From NCBI GenBank assembly GCA_947168065.1, contig CAMVKH010000001.1, positions 248,001 through 312,000 of the forward strand: a stretch of DNA of 64,000 nt. The letters run 5' to 3'. Source of the DNA: an uncultured Bacteroidales bacterium (GTDB lineage: Bacteria > Bacteroidota > Bacteroidia > Bacteroidales > UBA932). Numbering within the stretch: position 1 is the stretch's first letter; each line of letters starts with the position of its first letter. Both the position numbers and the translations under genes were made by a program. Below are positions 48,446-56,659 of the stretch, piece by piece. The notes beneath the pieces are model-generated. The model was not told the origin of the DNA. It ran no database searches and saw only the letters and a program-made list of their open reading frames with translations.

Positions 48446-49921
48446 TCACTCGACCGTCCACTCGCAGCCGTCCTTGGTGTCCTTGATCTGGACGCCGAGG
48501 GCCTTGAGTTGGTCGCGGATGTGGTCGCTGGTGGCCCAGTCTTTGGCAGCCTTGGCCTTCGCGCGGACATCCACGATCATGCCGATCAGACCGTCGACCA
48601 GCTTCCCGGAAGCTGCGTCGGCGGTTTCTTCCTGCAGGCCCAGGACGTCGGTCAGGACATCGGAGAACAGCGATGCGAGCGTGTCGCGGTCGGCAGGATT
48701 GATCGCAAGCGACTTGTCCTTCACGCTGTTGACGATGCGCACGGCGTCGAAAAGCACGGACAGGGCGATGGGCGTATTGAGGTCGTCGCAAAGGGCCTCA
48801 TAGACGCGGTCGGTCAGGGTGGCCACTTCCTCGTTGGCAGGGGCTTTCGCATCGGTGGGAAGCGCTTTCACGTCCTTGGCGGCCTGCATCATCCGGCGGA
48901 GGCCCTTCTCGGCTGCCTGGAGCGCTTCATTGCTGAAATCCAGCGGGCTGCGGTAGTGGGCCTGGAGGATGAAGAAACGGACGGTCATCGGGCTGTAGGC
49001 CTGGTCGAGCACGTCGTTCTTCCCGGTGAACAGTTCCTCGAGCGTGATGAAGTTGCCCAGGGACTTGCCCATCTTCTGACCCTTGATGGTGATCATGTTG
49101 TTGTGCATCCAGTAGTGGACGCCGCCCTGGCCGCGGGAAGCCGTGTTCTGCGCCAGCTCGCACTCGTGATGCGGGAACATCAGGTCCATGCCGCCACCAT
49201 GGATATCGAACACCTCGCCGAGATACTTCTCGCTCATGGCCGAGCATTCCAGGTGCCAGCCCGGGAAGCCTTCGCTCCAGGGCGAGGGCCAGTGCATGAT
49301 ATGCTCGGGGGAAGCCTTTTTCCAGAGGGCGAAGTCGAGCGGCGAGCGCTTGTCGTCCTGGCCGTCGAGATTGCGGGTCCCTTCACGGGTATCTTCCAGG
49401 TTGCGGCCGGAGAGGATGCCGTAGTGGTGCTTTTCATCGTACTTGGCCACGTCGAAGTAGATGGAGCCGTTGCTCTCGTAGGCGTAGCCGGCATCGAGGA
49501 TCTTCTTCACCAGGGCGATCTGTTCGATGATGTGGCCGGAGGCACGCGGCTCGATGGAGGGCGGAAGGACGCCCAGCATCCGCATCGCCTCGTGGTAACG
49601 CAGCGTATAGGTCTGCACGACTTCCATGGGCTCGAGCTGCTCGAGACGCGCCTTCTTGGCGATCTTGTCCTCTCCCGTGTCGGCATCGTTCTCCAAGTGT
49701 CCCACATCCGTGATGTTGCGGACATAGCGGACCTTGTAGCCCAGCTTACGGAACAGGCGGAAGAGCACGTCGTAGGTGATGCCCGGACGGGCGTGGCCCA
49801 GATGGGCGTCGCCATAGACGGTCGGACCGCAGACATACATCCCCACCATTCCGGGATGCACGGGTTTGAAGAGTTCCTTGCGGTGTGTCAGCGTATTGTA
49901 GATATAGAAATCGCGCGCCAT
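48446..49921 (-). CDS. cysS: Cysteinyl-tRNA synthetase
   Basis: 491 residues, class I synthetase. The HIGH-type motif is [12 protein letters not shown] preceded by a zinc Cys (VCGPTV); KMGKSLGNF is the KMSKS motif; further zinc ligands lie in HLECSAMS and PHHECELAQ. The C-terminal DALR-like domain ends in [14 protein letters not shown]. It charges tRNA-Cys. It is convergent with the OsmC gene with zero spacing. Confidence 0.98.
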   Translation of the reverse strand: MARDFYIYNTLTHRKELFKPVHPGMVGMYVCGPTVYGDAHLGHARPGITYDVLFRLFRKLGYKVRYVRNITDVGHLENDADTGEDKIAKKARLEQLEPMEVVQTYTLRYHEAMRMLGVLPPSIEPRASGHIIEQIALVKKILDAGYAYESNGSIYFDVAKYDEKHHYGILSGRNLEDTREGTRNLDGQDDKRSPLDFALWKKASPEHIMHWPSPWSEGFPGWHLECSAMSEKYLGEVFDIHGGGMDLMFPHHECELAQNTASRGQGGVHYWMHNNMITIKGQKMGKSLGNFITLEELFTGKNDVLDQAYSPMTVRFFILQAHYRSPLDFSNEALQAAEKGLRRMMQAAKDVKALPTDAKAPANEEVATLTDRVYEALCDDLNTPIALSVLFDAVRIVNSVKDKSLAINPADRDTLASLFSDVLTDVLGLQEETADAASGKLVDGLIGMIVDVRAKAKAAKDWATSDHIRDQLKALGVQIKDTKDGCEWTVE

Positions 49922-49952
49922 GTTTCAGTCGTTTTTCATTGAGGAGGCAAAT

Positions 49953-52001
49953 TTAAGCATTTTTTATCAATCCCAGCTTCCTGAGCAGCGCGTCCGGCTC
50001 GGGATCACGGCCGCGGAAATTGCGGTAGAGCACATCCGCGTCCACGCTGCCGCCTTTCGAGAGCAGCTCGCGGCGGAAACGCTCCGCCGCCTCGCGGCTG
50101 AAGATGCCTTTTTCCTTGAAGAAAGCAAAGGCATCAGCCTCCAGCACTTCAGCCCATTTGTAGGAATAATAGCCGGCCGCGTAACCACCCGAGAAGATGT
50201 GGTTGAACGAAGGCGAGAAGACGATGCCCGGGACCTGCGGCAGCACGGCCGTAGGGCGCAGCGTCTCCTGTTCAAAGGCGATGGGATCCTCCGCCGGCGC
50301 TCCTGTCACGCTATGCCAGGCCATGTCGGTGAGGCCGAACTGCAGCTGACGCACCTGCGCGTAGCCTGCCAGGAAGTTGCGGGCCGCCACGATCCGGTCG
50401 ATGTACTCCTGCGGAATCACTTCGCCGGTCTGCCAGTGACGGGCAAAAGTCTGCAGCCACTCCGGCTCGAGGGCCCAGTTCTCCATCAGCTGGGAGGGCA
50501 ATTCCACGAAATCGCGGACCACATTCGTGCCGGTCAGCGACTTGTAACGGCCCTCGGCCAGCATGCCGTGCAGGCCGTGGCCGAACTCGTGCAGCAGAGT
50601 GGTCACTTCACCGAAAGTCAGAAGGGACGGCGTCGAAGCGGTCGGTTTGGTGAAATTGGTCACGATCGAGACGAAAGGCCGCTGTTCCTCGCCGCCCCGG
50701 CAGGACAGTTCCCGGAAAGAAGTCATCCAGGCGCCGCCACGCTTGCTTTCGCGCGGGAAATAATCGAGATACAGCAGCGCCATCATCCGCCCGGATTCCG
50801 CCGTCACCTCGAATACCCGCACGTCGGGATGATAGACCGGCAGGTCGTCCCGCTGCTTGAACCGCAGACCGTAAAGGCGCCACGCCAAGTCGAAGACGGC
50901 CTCCTGCACGGCATCGAGCCGGAAATAGGGCTTGAGCAGCTCGTCATCCAGGTCGTAGCGCTCCTTCTGGTATTTCTCCGCCCAATAGCTGAAGTCCCAA
51001 GGCATCAACTCGCCTGTAAAGCCTTTCTCCCGGGCATAGTCCGCAATCTCAGCCACATCGTTGCGGGCCGCAGGCAGCGAGGGCTCCATCAGCCGTTCGA
51101 GGAAGGCCTCCACGGTCTGCTGCGTCTTCGCCATGCGCTCTTCCAGTGCGTAGGCTGCATAGGTAGGGTAGCCGAGCAGCTGCGCCTTCTCGGTGCGCAA
51201 GGCTACGATCTTGCGGATCAGGGCGGTATTGTCGTTTTCTCCGCCGATGCACTTGCTGTTGTAGGCACGCCACATCTTCTCGCGCAGGTCGCGGCGGGCG
51301 CTGAATTTCAGGAACGGACCGTAGCTGGGTTGATGGAGGGTGAAGGTCCAGCCTTCCTCCTTGAGGGTGGCAGCTTCCGAAGCCGCCAAGTCGCGGACGA
51401 AGCCGGGCAGGCCGTCCAGCTCGGATTCATCGGTCAGGTGCAACGTAAAGGCATTGGTGGCGGCCAGCACGTTCTGTCCGAACTTCAGCGTGGACAGGGA
51501 CAGTTCTTCCGAGATTTCAGCGAAGCGCTTCTTCCCTTCCGGCGGCAGGTTGGCGCCATGGCGGGCGAAGGATTTCCAGGTCTCTTGCAGCAACTTGGCC
51601 TGTTCGGTATCAAGCTTCAGGCTCGCGCGTTGCTCCCAGACCGCCTTCACACGGGCGAACAGCGCCTCGTTGAAAAGGATTGACATGCTGTGCTGGGTGA
51701 GCAGCGGCGAGACTTCCTCGGCGATGCTGTCCATCGTGTCGGAAGTGCAGGCTTCGGTCAGGTTGAAAAAGAGATTGCTTGTTCGGTCGAGGTCGGCGCC
51801 GGCGTCTTCCAGCGCCTCGATGGTATTGGCGAAAGTGGGCGTTTCGGGATTGCTGACGATGGCGTCGATGTCGGCTTTGGCCCGGTCGATGGCCTCTTTG
51901 AAGGCGGGGAGGTAGTCTGCTTCTTCGATCCGGTCGAAGACCGGTGCTCCGAAAGGAAGCGGGGATTCCGCCAGCAGCGGATTGGGACGGTTCTCTTTCA
52001 T
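49953..52001 (-). CDS. M3-family oligopeptidase (oligopeptidase A/Dcp-like), cytoplasmic
   Basis: 682 residues with no signal peptide. The zinc motif is LLHEFGHGLHGML, with the second Glu in FVELPSQLMENWALEP. The family cleaves short peptides in a deep tunnel; the cytoplasmic form degrades signal peptides and other oligopeptides. A secreted paralogue lies at 58314-60410. It is three bases downstream of the zinc-ribbon gene. Confidence 0.94.
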   Translation of the reverse strand: MKENRPNPLLAESPLPFGAPVFDRIEEADYLPAFKEAIDRAKADIDAIVSNPETPTFANTIEALEDAGADLDRTSNLFFNLTEACTSDTMDSIAEEVSPLLTQHSMSILFNEALFARVKAVWEQRASLKLDTEQAKLLQETWKSFARHGANLPPEGKKRFAEISEELSLSTLKFGQNVLAATNAFTLHLTDESELDGLPGFVRDLAASEAATLKEEGWTFTLHQPSYGPFLKFSARRDLREKMWRAYNSKCIGGENDNTALIRKIVALRTEKAQLLGYPTYAAYALEERMAKTQQTVEAFLERLMEPSLPAARNDVAEIADYAREKGFTGELMPWDFSYWAEKYQKERYDLDDELLKPYFRLDAVQEAVFDLAWRLYGLRFKQRDDLPVYHPDVRVFEVTAESGRMMALLYLDYFPRESKRGGAWMTSFRELSCRGGEEQRPFVSIVTNFTKPTASTPSLLTFGEVTTLLHEFGHGLHGMLAEGRYKSLTGTNVVRDFVELPSQLMENWALEPEWLQTFARHWQTGEVIPQEYIDRIVAARNFLAGYAQVRQLQFGLTDMAWHSVTGAPAEDPIAFEQETLRPTAVLPQVPGIVFSPSFNHIFSGGYAAGYYSYKWAEVLEADAFAFFKEKGIFSREAAERFRRELLSKGGSVDADVLYRNFRGRDPEPDALLRKLGLIKNA

Positions 52002-52004
52002 GGT

Positions 52005-52373
52005 TCAAAGATACGCATTATTTTGGCAGGCACTCTCGCGGATATGGACGATCCCTGTACGGGAGATGCGATAGGAGCAGTTGTAACACCAGTAGATGCG
52101 CCGTCCCGGGAACAGCAGGCGTGAAGCCGTGTAAATGTCAAAATTGAAGTTGCGAGCCGACAGATCCCCGGCCGGAACGTCCCTGCGGCCTTCCCGCAGT
52201 TGGGCTGACAGGATCTTCCAGTTGTTGGAAAGGATACGGTTGACAGCCCGCAGTTCTTTCTCGCGGGCACGGCGCCGGTCGTTATGATAGTCGGTCCGGC
52301 AGTCGTCATTGCAGAATTTCTTGTCCGACCGCCCCTTGAGCGGTTTCCCACAGCGCAAACATCGTCTTTCCAT
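52005..52373 (-). CDS. Small zinc-ribbon protein of unknown function
   Basis: 122 residues. The N-terminus has a treble-clef/zinc-ribbon, RRCLRCGKPLKGRSDKKFCNDDC, with ligands in the CxxC and CxxxC pairs. A basic helix (HNDRRRAREKELRAVNRIL) follows. A further Cys pair (WCYNC) near the C-terminus may form a second site. The function is unknown; nucleic-acid binding is plausible from charge and zinc. It heads a transcript with the M3 peptidase. Confidence 0.75.
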   Translation of the reverse strand: MERRCLRCGKPLKGRSDKKFCNDDCRTDYHNDRRRAREKELRAVNRILSNNWKILSAQLREGRRDVPAGDLSARNFNFDIYTASRLLFPGRRIYWCYNCSYRISRTGIVHIRESACQNNAYL

Positions 52374-52390
52374 CCGTCTTCGTTTTCCGA

Positions 52391-52398
52391 CAAAGATA
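52391..52398 (-). promoter_or_regulatory. -7 element of the zinc-ribbon/M3 peptidase transcript
   Basis: TATCTTTG on the minus strand, 17 bases before the ATG at 52373; a weak TTTG lies 15 bases further upstream. Confidence 0.55.
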
Positions 52399-52489
52399 AG
52401 GCCGGCCGGGGTGCAAATAAAAACTCGGAAGGAAGATTTATGGATTCTCGAAAAAACAGCGCGAAATCCAACTTTGGCCGCCGCTGCCC

Positions 52490-52552
52490 TACCCGTTTCC
52501 GCACTTCCGCTACCCGTTTCCGCACCTTTCGTTACCCGTATTTATCCGTGTA
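52490..52552. repeat. Degenerate 21-22-bp tandem repeat upstream of ssb
   Basis: Two near-identical units, TACCCGTTTCCGCACTTCCGC (52490-52510, split as 21 bases) and a 22-base copy at 52511-52532, are followed by decayed units beginning TACCCG at 52533 and TACTCG at 52563. The 264-base zinc-ribbon/ssb gap holds nothing else obvious. Confidence 0.65.
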
Positions 52553-52637
52553 TAAACGTTTCTACTCGTTTAGCCTATGGTTAGCGCCGCGTCGGAGTGC
52601 TTCCTTTGCACCACAAACAGTCAAACACAAAAGCACT

Positions 52638-52982
52638 ATGATTGAAACCGAATTTTTAAACAGAGTCGAACTCCGGGGCCGTGTGGGACACGACCCGAGA
52701 GTAACCAGTGTGGGCGATGCGAGCGTGGCGCGGTTCTCGGTTGCGACCAACGAAGCCTTCCGGGGCAAGAACGGAGAACTCCGCGAGGAAACGACCTGGC
52801 ACAACGTAACGGCCTGGGCCGGACGCAACATCATGGATTTCAAGAATATCCGCAAAGGCACCTTCGTCTCCCTGGTCGGCCGCCTCCGCAACACCCGTTT
52901 CACAGGCCAGGATGGCAACGAACGCAACGTCGTCGAAATAGTCGCCAGCCGCCTGGAACCCTTCACCCTCGCCACCACCTAA
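52638..52982 (+). CDS. ssb: Single-stranded DNA-binding protein
   Basis: 114 residues from the ATG at 52638; the longer open frame upstream is the tandem-repeat region. OB-fold features: NRVELRGRVGHDPRV, FSVATNE, ETTWHNVTAWAGRN and KGTFVSLVGRLRNTRF. The acidic C-terminal tail (DDxPF) that binds partner proteins is missing; the protein ends LEPFTLATT. It may be a second, short SSB rather than the main replication SSB. Confidence 0.92.
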   Translation: MIETEFLNRVELRGRVGHDPRVTSVGDASVARFSVATNEAFRGKNGELREETTWHNVTAWAGRNIMDFKNIRKGTFVSLVGRLRNTRFTGQDGNERNVVEIVASRLEPFTLATT

Positions 52983-52986
52983 GACA

Positions 52987-53015
52987 AGCGGGGCCTGATT
53001 AAATCAGACCCCGCT
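52987..53015 (+). terminator. Probable terminator between ssb and the M48 gene
   Basis: AGCGGGGCCTGA pairs with TCAGACCCCGCT (one G-U) around TTAAA, just after the ssb stop. The following ATTTATTGT is only moderately T-rich. Confidence 0.7.
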
Positions 53016-53060
53016 ATTTATTGTCAATTTGCAGAAATTTGCAGATAAGGCTCTCTCGCC

Positions 53061-53837
53061 CTACTTCCCGTAGGCGTCGGCGGCAGCTTTCATGCGGGCA
53101 GCGCGCTCTTCGGTGGCGGGATGGGAGGAGAAGGCGGTCTGGGTGCCGGTCGGGCGGTTGCCGTTCTCACCGTTGAGTTTCATCAGTTTGACCAGGGAGT
53201 TGTACATGCTGTAGGGGCTGTAGCCCTGGTCGATGGCGAACTGGAAGCCATTCTCGTCGGCTGCGAATTCCTGCTTCTGGGAATACTGGGCGTTGAGATA
53301 GGACTGGGCGATGTCGCCGAGCACGCTGGTGGAAAGCTGGCCTAGCACGCTGCCGGTCGAGCCGAGGGCCAGACGGGCCGCATAAGCCATGTAAGTCTTC
53401 TTCATCGCGTTTTTCGTGTCCTTGTGGCGGACGTGGCCGATCTCGTGGCCGATGACAGCCATCAGCTCGGCGTCGTTCATCACGTCCATCAGGCCGGAAT
53501 ATACCCGGATGGATCCGTCGCCGCTGGCAAAAGCATTAACCTCGTTGGTCTTGTAGACTTTCAGGTTGATGGGGATCCCGTCGATGCTTTTCACGTTGCC
53601 CATCAGTTTGCGGAGGCGCTGGTCATACGCACCACGGTCGACCTTGTTCACGGAATCCATGTAGGCGACCGACTGGGCGCTCAACTGCGCGATCTGTTCG
53701 TCGGAAATGGTCAGGGCCGTCATGGCGGTACCGGCGGCGGTGGCCAGCGACGCGGCGTCGAAACCGGTGCTGGACAGGATACCGCACGAAGTGAGCATCG
53801 TGAGGGCAGCGACAAAGGCAAGAAGGTGTTTTTTCAT
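53061..53837 (-). CDS. M48-family metalloprotease, lipoprotein
   Basis: 258 residues from the ATG at 53837 (MKKHLLAFVAALTMLTSC), a lipoprotein signal. The zinc motif is VIGHEIGHVRHKD, with the third ligand Glu in EFAADENGFQFA. It resembles the BepA/LoiP type of periplasmic M48 peptidases, which act in outer-membrane protein quality control. It follows the radical-SAM gene by 40 bases but has its own -7 element. Confidence 0.93.
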   Translation of the reverse strand: MKKHLLAFVAALTMLTSCGILSSTGFDAASLATAAGTAMTALTISDEQIAQLSAQSVAYMDSVNKVDRGAYDQRLRKLMGNVKSIDGIPINLKVYKTNEVNAFASGDGSIRVYSGLMDVMNDAELMAVIGHEIGHVRHKDTKNAMKKTYMAYAARLALGSTGSVLGQLSTSVLGDIAQSYLNAQYSQKQEFAADENGFQFAIDQGYSPYSMYNSLVKLMKLNGENGNRPTGTQTAFSSHPATEERAARMKAAADAYGK

Positions 53838-53858
53838 GGCTTGAAGGATAACAACCTT

Positions 53859-53866
53859 CAAATTTA
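53859..53866 (-). promoter_or_regulatory. -7 element of the M48 peptidase
   Basis: TAAATTTG on the minus strand, 21 bases before the ATG. This suggests a transcript separate from the upstream radical-SAM operon. Confidence 0.5.
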
Positions 53867-53877
53867 CAAAAAAAACT

Positions 53878-54951
53878 TTACAATGTCTTTGCGTAGTGAC
53901 AATTGATAACTTCGCTGCAGTCGCCGTGCCAGTTGTGCATTCCGTTTCCCTGGCAATCCCGCCAGACCGGGCAGCCAGCGCAGCGGCCTTTGCGGGTCCA
54001 TTCCCGGTGACGGAACGGCTCGAAGCGGTTTTGCCACACGTCCCACAGGTTGTCCCGATAGATGTTGCCTTGTGAAAAAACGTCCCGGTCGATGTTCGGG
54101 CAGCCGCAGATTCGCCCGTCGATCAGTACCGAGGCGATGGTTACGCCAGCCCGGCAGAAGAAGGGATTCTGGCGGACTTTCCGCTCATAGCGGCCCAGAT
54201 AGCCTTCACAACTGAAAGTCACGTTCATCGGGCGCGGCCCTTCCTTCACGGCACGGGCCGCCTCGCGACGCGCCTGGATGAAATCCATCAACTGTACGAA
54301 CTCCGCATCGGAAAGATGCATCTCGGGATCGTTCTTGGCCCGGCCGATGGGAATGATGGTGAAGATGCGCCACTGCTTGACGCCGAGCGACTGCAGCTTG
54401 TCGTGCAGCGCGTCAAGCTGGCCGATGCTGCGCTTATTGATGCAACTCACCACGTCGAAGTTGAGCCGGGGTTCCTTCGCTGCAATAGCGATAGCCCTCA
54501 GCGTGCGCTCATAAGCACCCGCGCGGCCACGCATCCAGTCGTGATCCTCTCCTATCCCGTCGAGGCTGATGGTCAGGGCGCCCATGCCTGCACCCATCAG
54601 TTTGCCGTGCATGGCTTGGTCGTAGAACCAGCCGTTCGATACCATGCTCCATCCTACGCCCCGCTGCCGAATGGCACGTCCCACCTCCGCAATGTCGGGC
54701 CGCAGCAGCGGCTCGCCGCCCGTAAGGACAACCGTGAACTCGGGCGGGCGTTCTTTCACCGGGATGGTATCGAACGCCCGCAGGAAGTCTTCGAGGGGCA
54801 TATCCACGTCCTGGCTCGCCGCCATACAGTCACTGCCGCAGTGGCGGCAGTGCAGGTTGCAACGCGTGGTACACTCCCAAAACAGATAGTTCAGTTCGTG
54901 GACCTTCACTTCGTTGGCCCGGAAAAGGCGGAACAGGGTATCGCGGAGCAT
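53878..54951 (-). CDS. Radical SAM/SPASM enzyme of the rSAM/lipoprotein type
   Basis: 357 residues. The [4Fe-4S] site is C31-x3-C35-x2-C38 (RCNLHCRHCGSD) and GGEPLLRPD follows as the SAM-binding GGE motif. The C-terminus is a SPASM-like domain with at least seven Cys (FFCRAG, GRICGCPNI, GRCAGCPVWRDC, GDCSEVINC). SPASM enzymes modify peptides or proteins. The fit with lipoprotein-associated radical SAM enzymes of Bacteroidales (TIGR04133-like) rests on recall of the family and on context: the gene starts at the base after the stop of a lipoprotein gene, and a second lipoprotein with the same leader lies upstream. No precise reaction is known. Confidence 0.88.
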   Translation of the reverse strand: MLRDTLFRLFRANEVKVHELNYLFWECTTRCNLHCRHCGSDCMAASQDVDMPLEDFLRAFDTIPVKERPPEFTVVLTGGEPLLRPDIAEVGRAIRQRGVGWSMVSNGWFYDQAMHGKLMGAGMGALTISLDGIGEDHDWMRGRAGAYERTLRAIAIAAKEPRLNFDVVSCINKRSIGQLDALHDKLQSLGVKQWRIFTIIPIGRAKNDPEMHLSDAEFVQLMDFIQARREAARAVKEGPRPMNVTFSCEGYLGRYERKVRQNPFFCRAGVTIASVLIDGRICGCPNIDRDVFSQGNIYRDNLWDVWQNRFEPFRHREWTRKGRCAGCPVWRDCQGNGMHNWHGDCSEVINCHYAKTL

Positions 54952-55323
54952 CTATTCGGCTTTGGAGAGTTTGATCTCGACAAGATGATGACTCAGGTCA
55001 GTCAGGACCGTATCTTTCACGAGATAATCCGTTCCGGCGGCTTCGATGCGGAATTGGGGGTTGGCCCCCTCCATAATGCCGAACCGGACGAATGCCTCGC
55101 CTTCGGCATTGGTTACGCCACAGGGAATCCAGTCGAGATTCTCAGCAGCCTGGACACGGGAACTGATGCCGACGCCTTCCAGCGGATCGCCCGTGCGGGC
55201 ATCTACCACTTTGAATGGAAGCGCATTGTCGTGAAGCCATTCCGGCGTGCCGTAGCAGGCCTGGAAAACAAAAAGGGCCGTCGTCAACGAGAGGCCCTTC
55301 AGCAGATTGTGGAGCCATTTCAT
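54952..55323 (-). CDS. Radical-SAM-associated lipoprotein, larger form
   Basis: 123 residues. The leader MKWLHNLLKGLSLTTALFVFQAC is a lipoprotein signal with Cys23, then YGTPEWLHDNALPFKV. The body looks like a carboxypeptidase-regulatory-type beta sandwich (DARTGDPLEGVGIS, VTNAEGEAFVRFG). The C-Y-G-T-P start after the lipid anchor and the beta body fit the lipoprotein partner (TIGR04134-like) of radical SAM enzymes. It ends one base before the radical-SAM start. It is a probable substrate of that enzyme; the modified residue is not known, but Cys68 (IPCGV) and the YGTP motif are candidates. Confidence 0.82.
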   Translation of the reverse strand: MKWLHNLLKGLSLTTALFVFQACYGTPEWLHDNALPFKVVDARTGDPLEGVGISSRVQAAENLDWIPCGVTNAEGEAFVRFGIMEGANPQFRIEAAGTDYLVKDTVLTDLSHHLVEIKLSKAE

Positions 55324-55343
55324 GTGATGTGTGTTTTAGCGTA

Positions 55344-55351
55344 CAAACATA
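55344..55351 (-). promoter_or_regulatory. Possible internal -7 element before the larger lipoprotein
   Basis: TATGTTTG on the minus strand, 20 bases before the ATG at 55323. It lies in the 55-base gap between the two lipoprotein genes and could give the larger lipoprotein and the enzyme a separate transcript. Confidence 0.45.
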
Positions 55352-55378
55352 AAATACACTCCGGAGCGAAATGTTGCG

Positions 55379-55585
55379 TCAGAGAGTGACATTTAATTCT
55401 GTCACTTCCGGTTCTTCCGCTTCAAGAACGGGAGTCTGGATTTCTTCGGCCTCGGTCAGGCTTGCTTCCTCGACCGGCTCTTCCCAGGCTTCCGGATAGC
55501 CCGGCGGCGTGCCGTAACAGGCCTGGAACACGAACAGGGCTGCGGTCAGCGAGAGGCCTTTCAGCAGTTTGTGGAGCCATTTCAT
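55379..55585 (-). CDS. Radical-SAM-associated small acidic lipoprotein
   Basis: 68 residues from the ATG at 55585. The leader matches the larger lipoprotein at nearly every position over 23 residues (MKWLHKLLKGLSLTAALFVFQAC) and is followed by YGTPPGYPEAW. The rest is short, low-complexity and acidic (EEPVEEASLTEAEEIQTP), without the beta body. An in-frame ATG eight codons earlier is rejected because it adds a charged segment before the signal. It could be a second modification substrate, a truncated paralogue or a carrier peptide. Confidence 0.75.
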   Translation of the reverse strand: MKWLHKLLKGLSLTAALFVFQACYGTPPGYPEAWEEPVEEASLTEAEEIQTPVLEAEEPEVTELNVTL

Positions 55586-55618
55586 AGCGCTGCGTTTTAT
55601 GGATTTCATCGCAAGTTA

Positions 55619-55626
55619 CAAAAATA
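55619..55626 (-). promoter_or_regulatory. -7 element of the lipoprotein/radical-SAM cassette
   Basis: TATTTTTG on the minus strand, 34 bases before the small lipoprotein start. A -33 candidate (TTTG at 55651-55654) lies 24 bases away, a little too far. Confidence 0.45.
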
Positions 55627-55641
55627 ATTCTCCAGATTCGC

Positions 55642-55649
55642 TATCTTTG
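55642..55649 (+). promoter_or_regulatory. -7 element of tcdA
   Basis: TATCTTTG, 20 bases before the tcdA ATG. Confidence 0.6.
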
Positions 55650-55668
55650 TCAAAGATTCTCCAAAAAG

Positions 55669-56439
55669 ATGTATTCTCCTGCAGAAGATCCGATTTACAG
55701 CCGCACGGGACTGCTCCTGGGTCCGGATGTCATGGAACGCCTCGGCCAGGTCCGCGTCATCATCTTCGGTGTGGGTGGCGTGGGCAGCTGGTGCGCCGAA
55801 GGGCTTGTCCGTAGCGGCATCACGCATCTGACTCTCGTCGACTCCGACTGCGTAAGCACAAGTAACATCAACCGTCAGCTGATGGCCACAACCCGTACCG
55901 TGGGACAGATCAAGGTCGAAGCGCTGAAAGCGCGGCTGCTGGAAATCAACCCGAACGCCGAAATCACGGCCATCCAGCGCGCCTACTCCGCGGAAACGGC
56001 TGCTTCGTTCGAATTGGAACGCTACGACTACATCCTCGACGCCATCGACTCCCTCAAAGAAAAATCCGACCTGATCCTGCGGGGCACCCGCACCCCGGCC
56101 GTGTTCTTCTCCTCGATGGGTGCTGCGCTCAAAGTCAACCCACAAGGCGTCCGGGTTGCCGAGTTCTGGAACGTGCGCGGCTGCCCGCTCGGTGCCGCTA
56201 TCCGCAAGAAATTCAAGCAGAACCACACCTATCCGGGGCACAAGTTCCGCTGCGTCTACGACGAAGAAGTCCTCCCCAACCGCGGCCAGGCCCTCGCCGC
56301 CGACGCCTCCAACAGCGAATGGGACGGCCGCAAAGCCCAGATTAACGGCACCACCGCCCACATCACCGCCCTCTTCGGCATGACCCTCGCCGGCCTGGTC
56401 ATCGAAGACCTCTACCAAAAGGCCCTTCAAAAAAATTAA
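55669..56439 (+). CDS. tcdA: tRNA threonylcarbamoyladenosine dehydratase
   Basis: 256 residues, ThiF/E1-like fold. The nucleotide-binding loop is GVGGVGSWCAEGLVRSG and the Mg/ATP residues are in LVDSDCVSTSNINRQL. The TcdA/CsdL-specific segment is NVRGCPLGAAIRKKF, containing the conserved Cys, and FRCVYDEE follows. The enzyme cyclises t6A at tRNA position 37. It is divergent from the lipoprotein cassette and lies just upstream of the tRNA-Gln/tRNA-Met cluster. Confidence 0.95.
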   Translation: MYSPAEDPIYSRTGLLLGPDVMERLGQVRVIIFGVGGVGSWCAEGLVRSGITHLTLVDSDCVSTSNINRQLMATTRTVGQIKVEALKARLLEINPNAEITAIQRAYSAETAASFELERYDYILDAIDSLKEKSDLILRGTRTPAVFFSSMGAALKVNPQGVRVAEFWNVRGCPLGAAIRKKFKQNHTYPGHKFRCVYDEEVLPNRGQALAADASNSEWDGRKAQINGTTAHITALFGMTLAGLVIEDLYQKALQKN

Positions 56440-56468
56440 AAAATTGTTGCAATCCCGAATACTTTTCC

Positions 56469-56476
56469 TACCTTTG
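56469..56476 (+). promoter_or_regulatory. -7 element of the tRNA-Gln/tRNA-Met cluster
   Basis: TACCTTTG fits TAnnTTTG; TTG at 56447-56449 is 19 bases upstream. The first repeat hairpin is about 45 bases downstream, so the repeats would be transcribed with the tRNAs. Confidence 0.6.
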
Positions 56477-56523
56477 CAGTCCCAAACCGCGAAACACCCG
56501 ACCGGCCCACCACCGATGAACCA

Positions 56524-56538
56524 AGCGGCATCAGCCGC
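56524..56538 (+). repeat. First GCGGCATCAGCCGC hairpin of the tRNA spacer family
   Basis: GCGGC-ATCA-GCCGC with the same CCGATGAACCAA in front as in the copy at 56782. It is an extra partial unit ahead of the full repeat. Confidence 0.75.
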
Positions 56539-56554
56539 AAACAGTTCAACCACC

Positions 56555-56657
56555 GGAGAACCAAGCGGCATCAGCCGCTAGCGGAGACCGGGCAGGGTTA
56601 GCCCTGCGGGATAGCAAGGTCGGAGCGAGGGGTCTGGGGCCTTGGCCCCAGTAACTT
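56555..56657 (+). repeat. Structured repeat A, directly 5' of tRNA-Gln
   Basis: About 103 bases, similar to repeat B at 56782-56883. Common blocks in order: AAGCGGCATCAGCCGCTAG hairpin, CGGAGACCG, a second GC stem (GGGTTAGCCC), GATAGCAAGGTCG, and a final stem TGGGGCC..GGCCCCAGTAACT ending two bases before the tRNA. Block order is the same in both copies while the loops vary, as expected for conserved RNA structure. Confidence 0.8.
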
Positions 56658-56659
56658 AT

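Noticed and set aside
52490-52575. CRISPR array upstream of ssb
   Set aside because: Units follow each other directly without unique spacers, decay quickly, and no cas gene is present.
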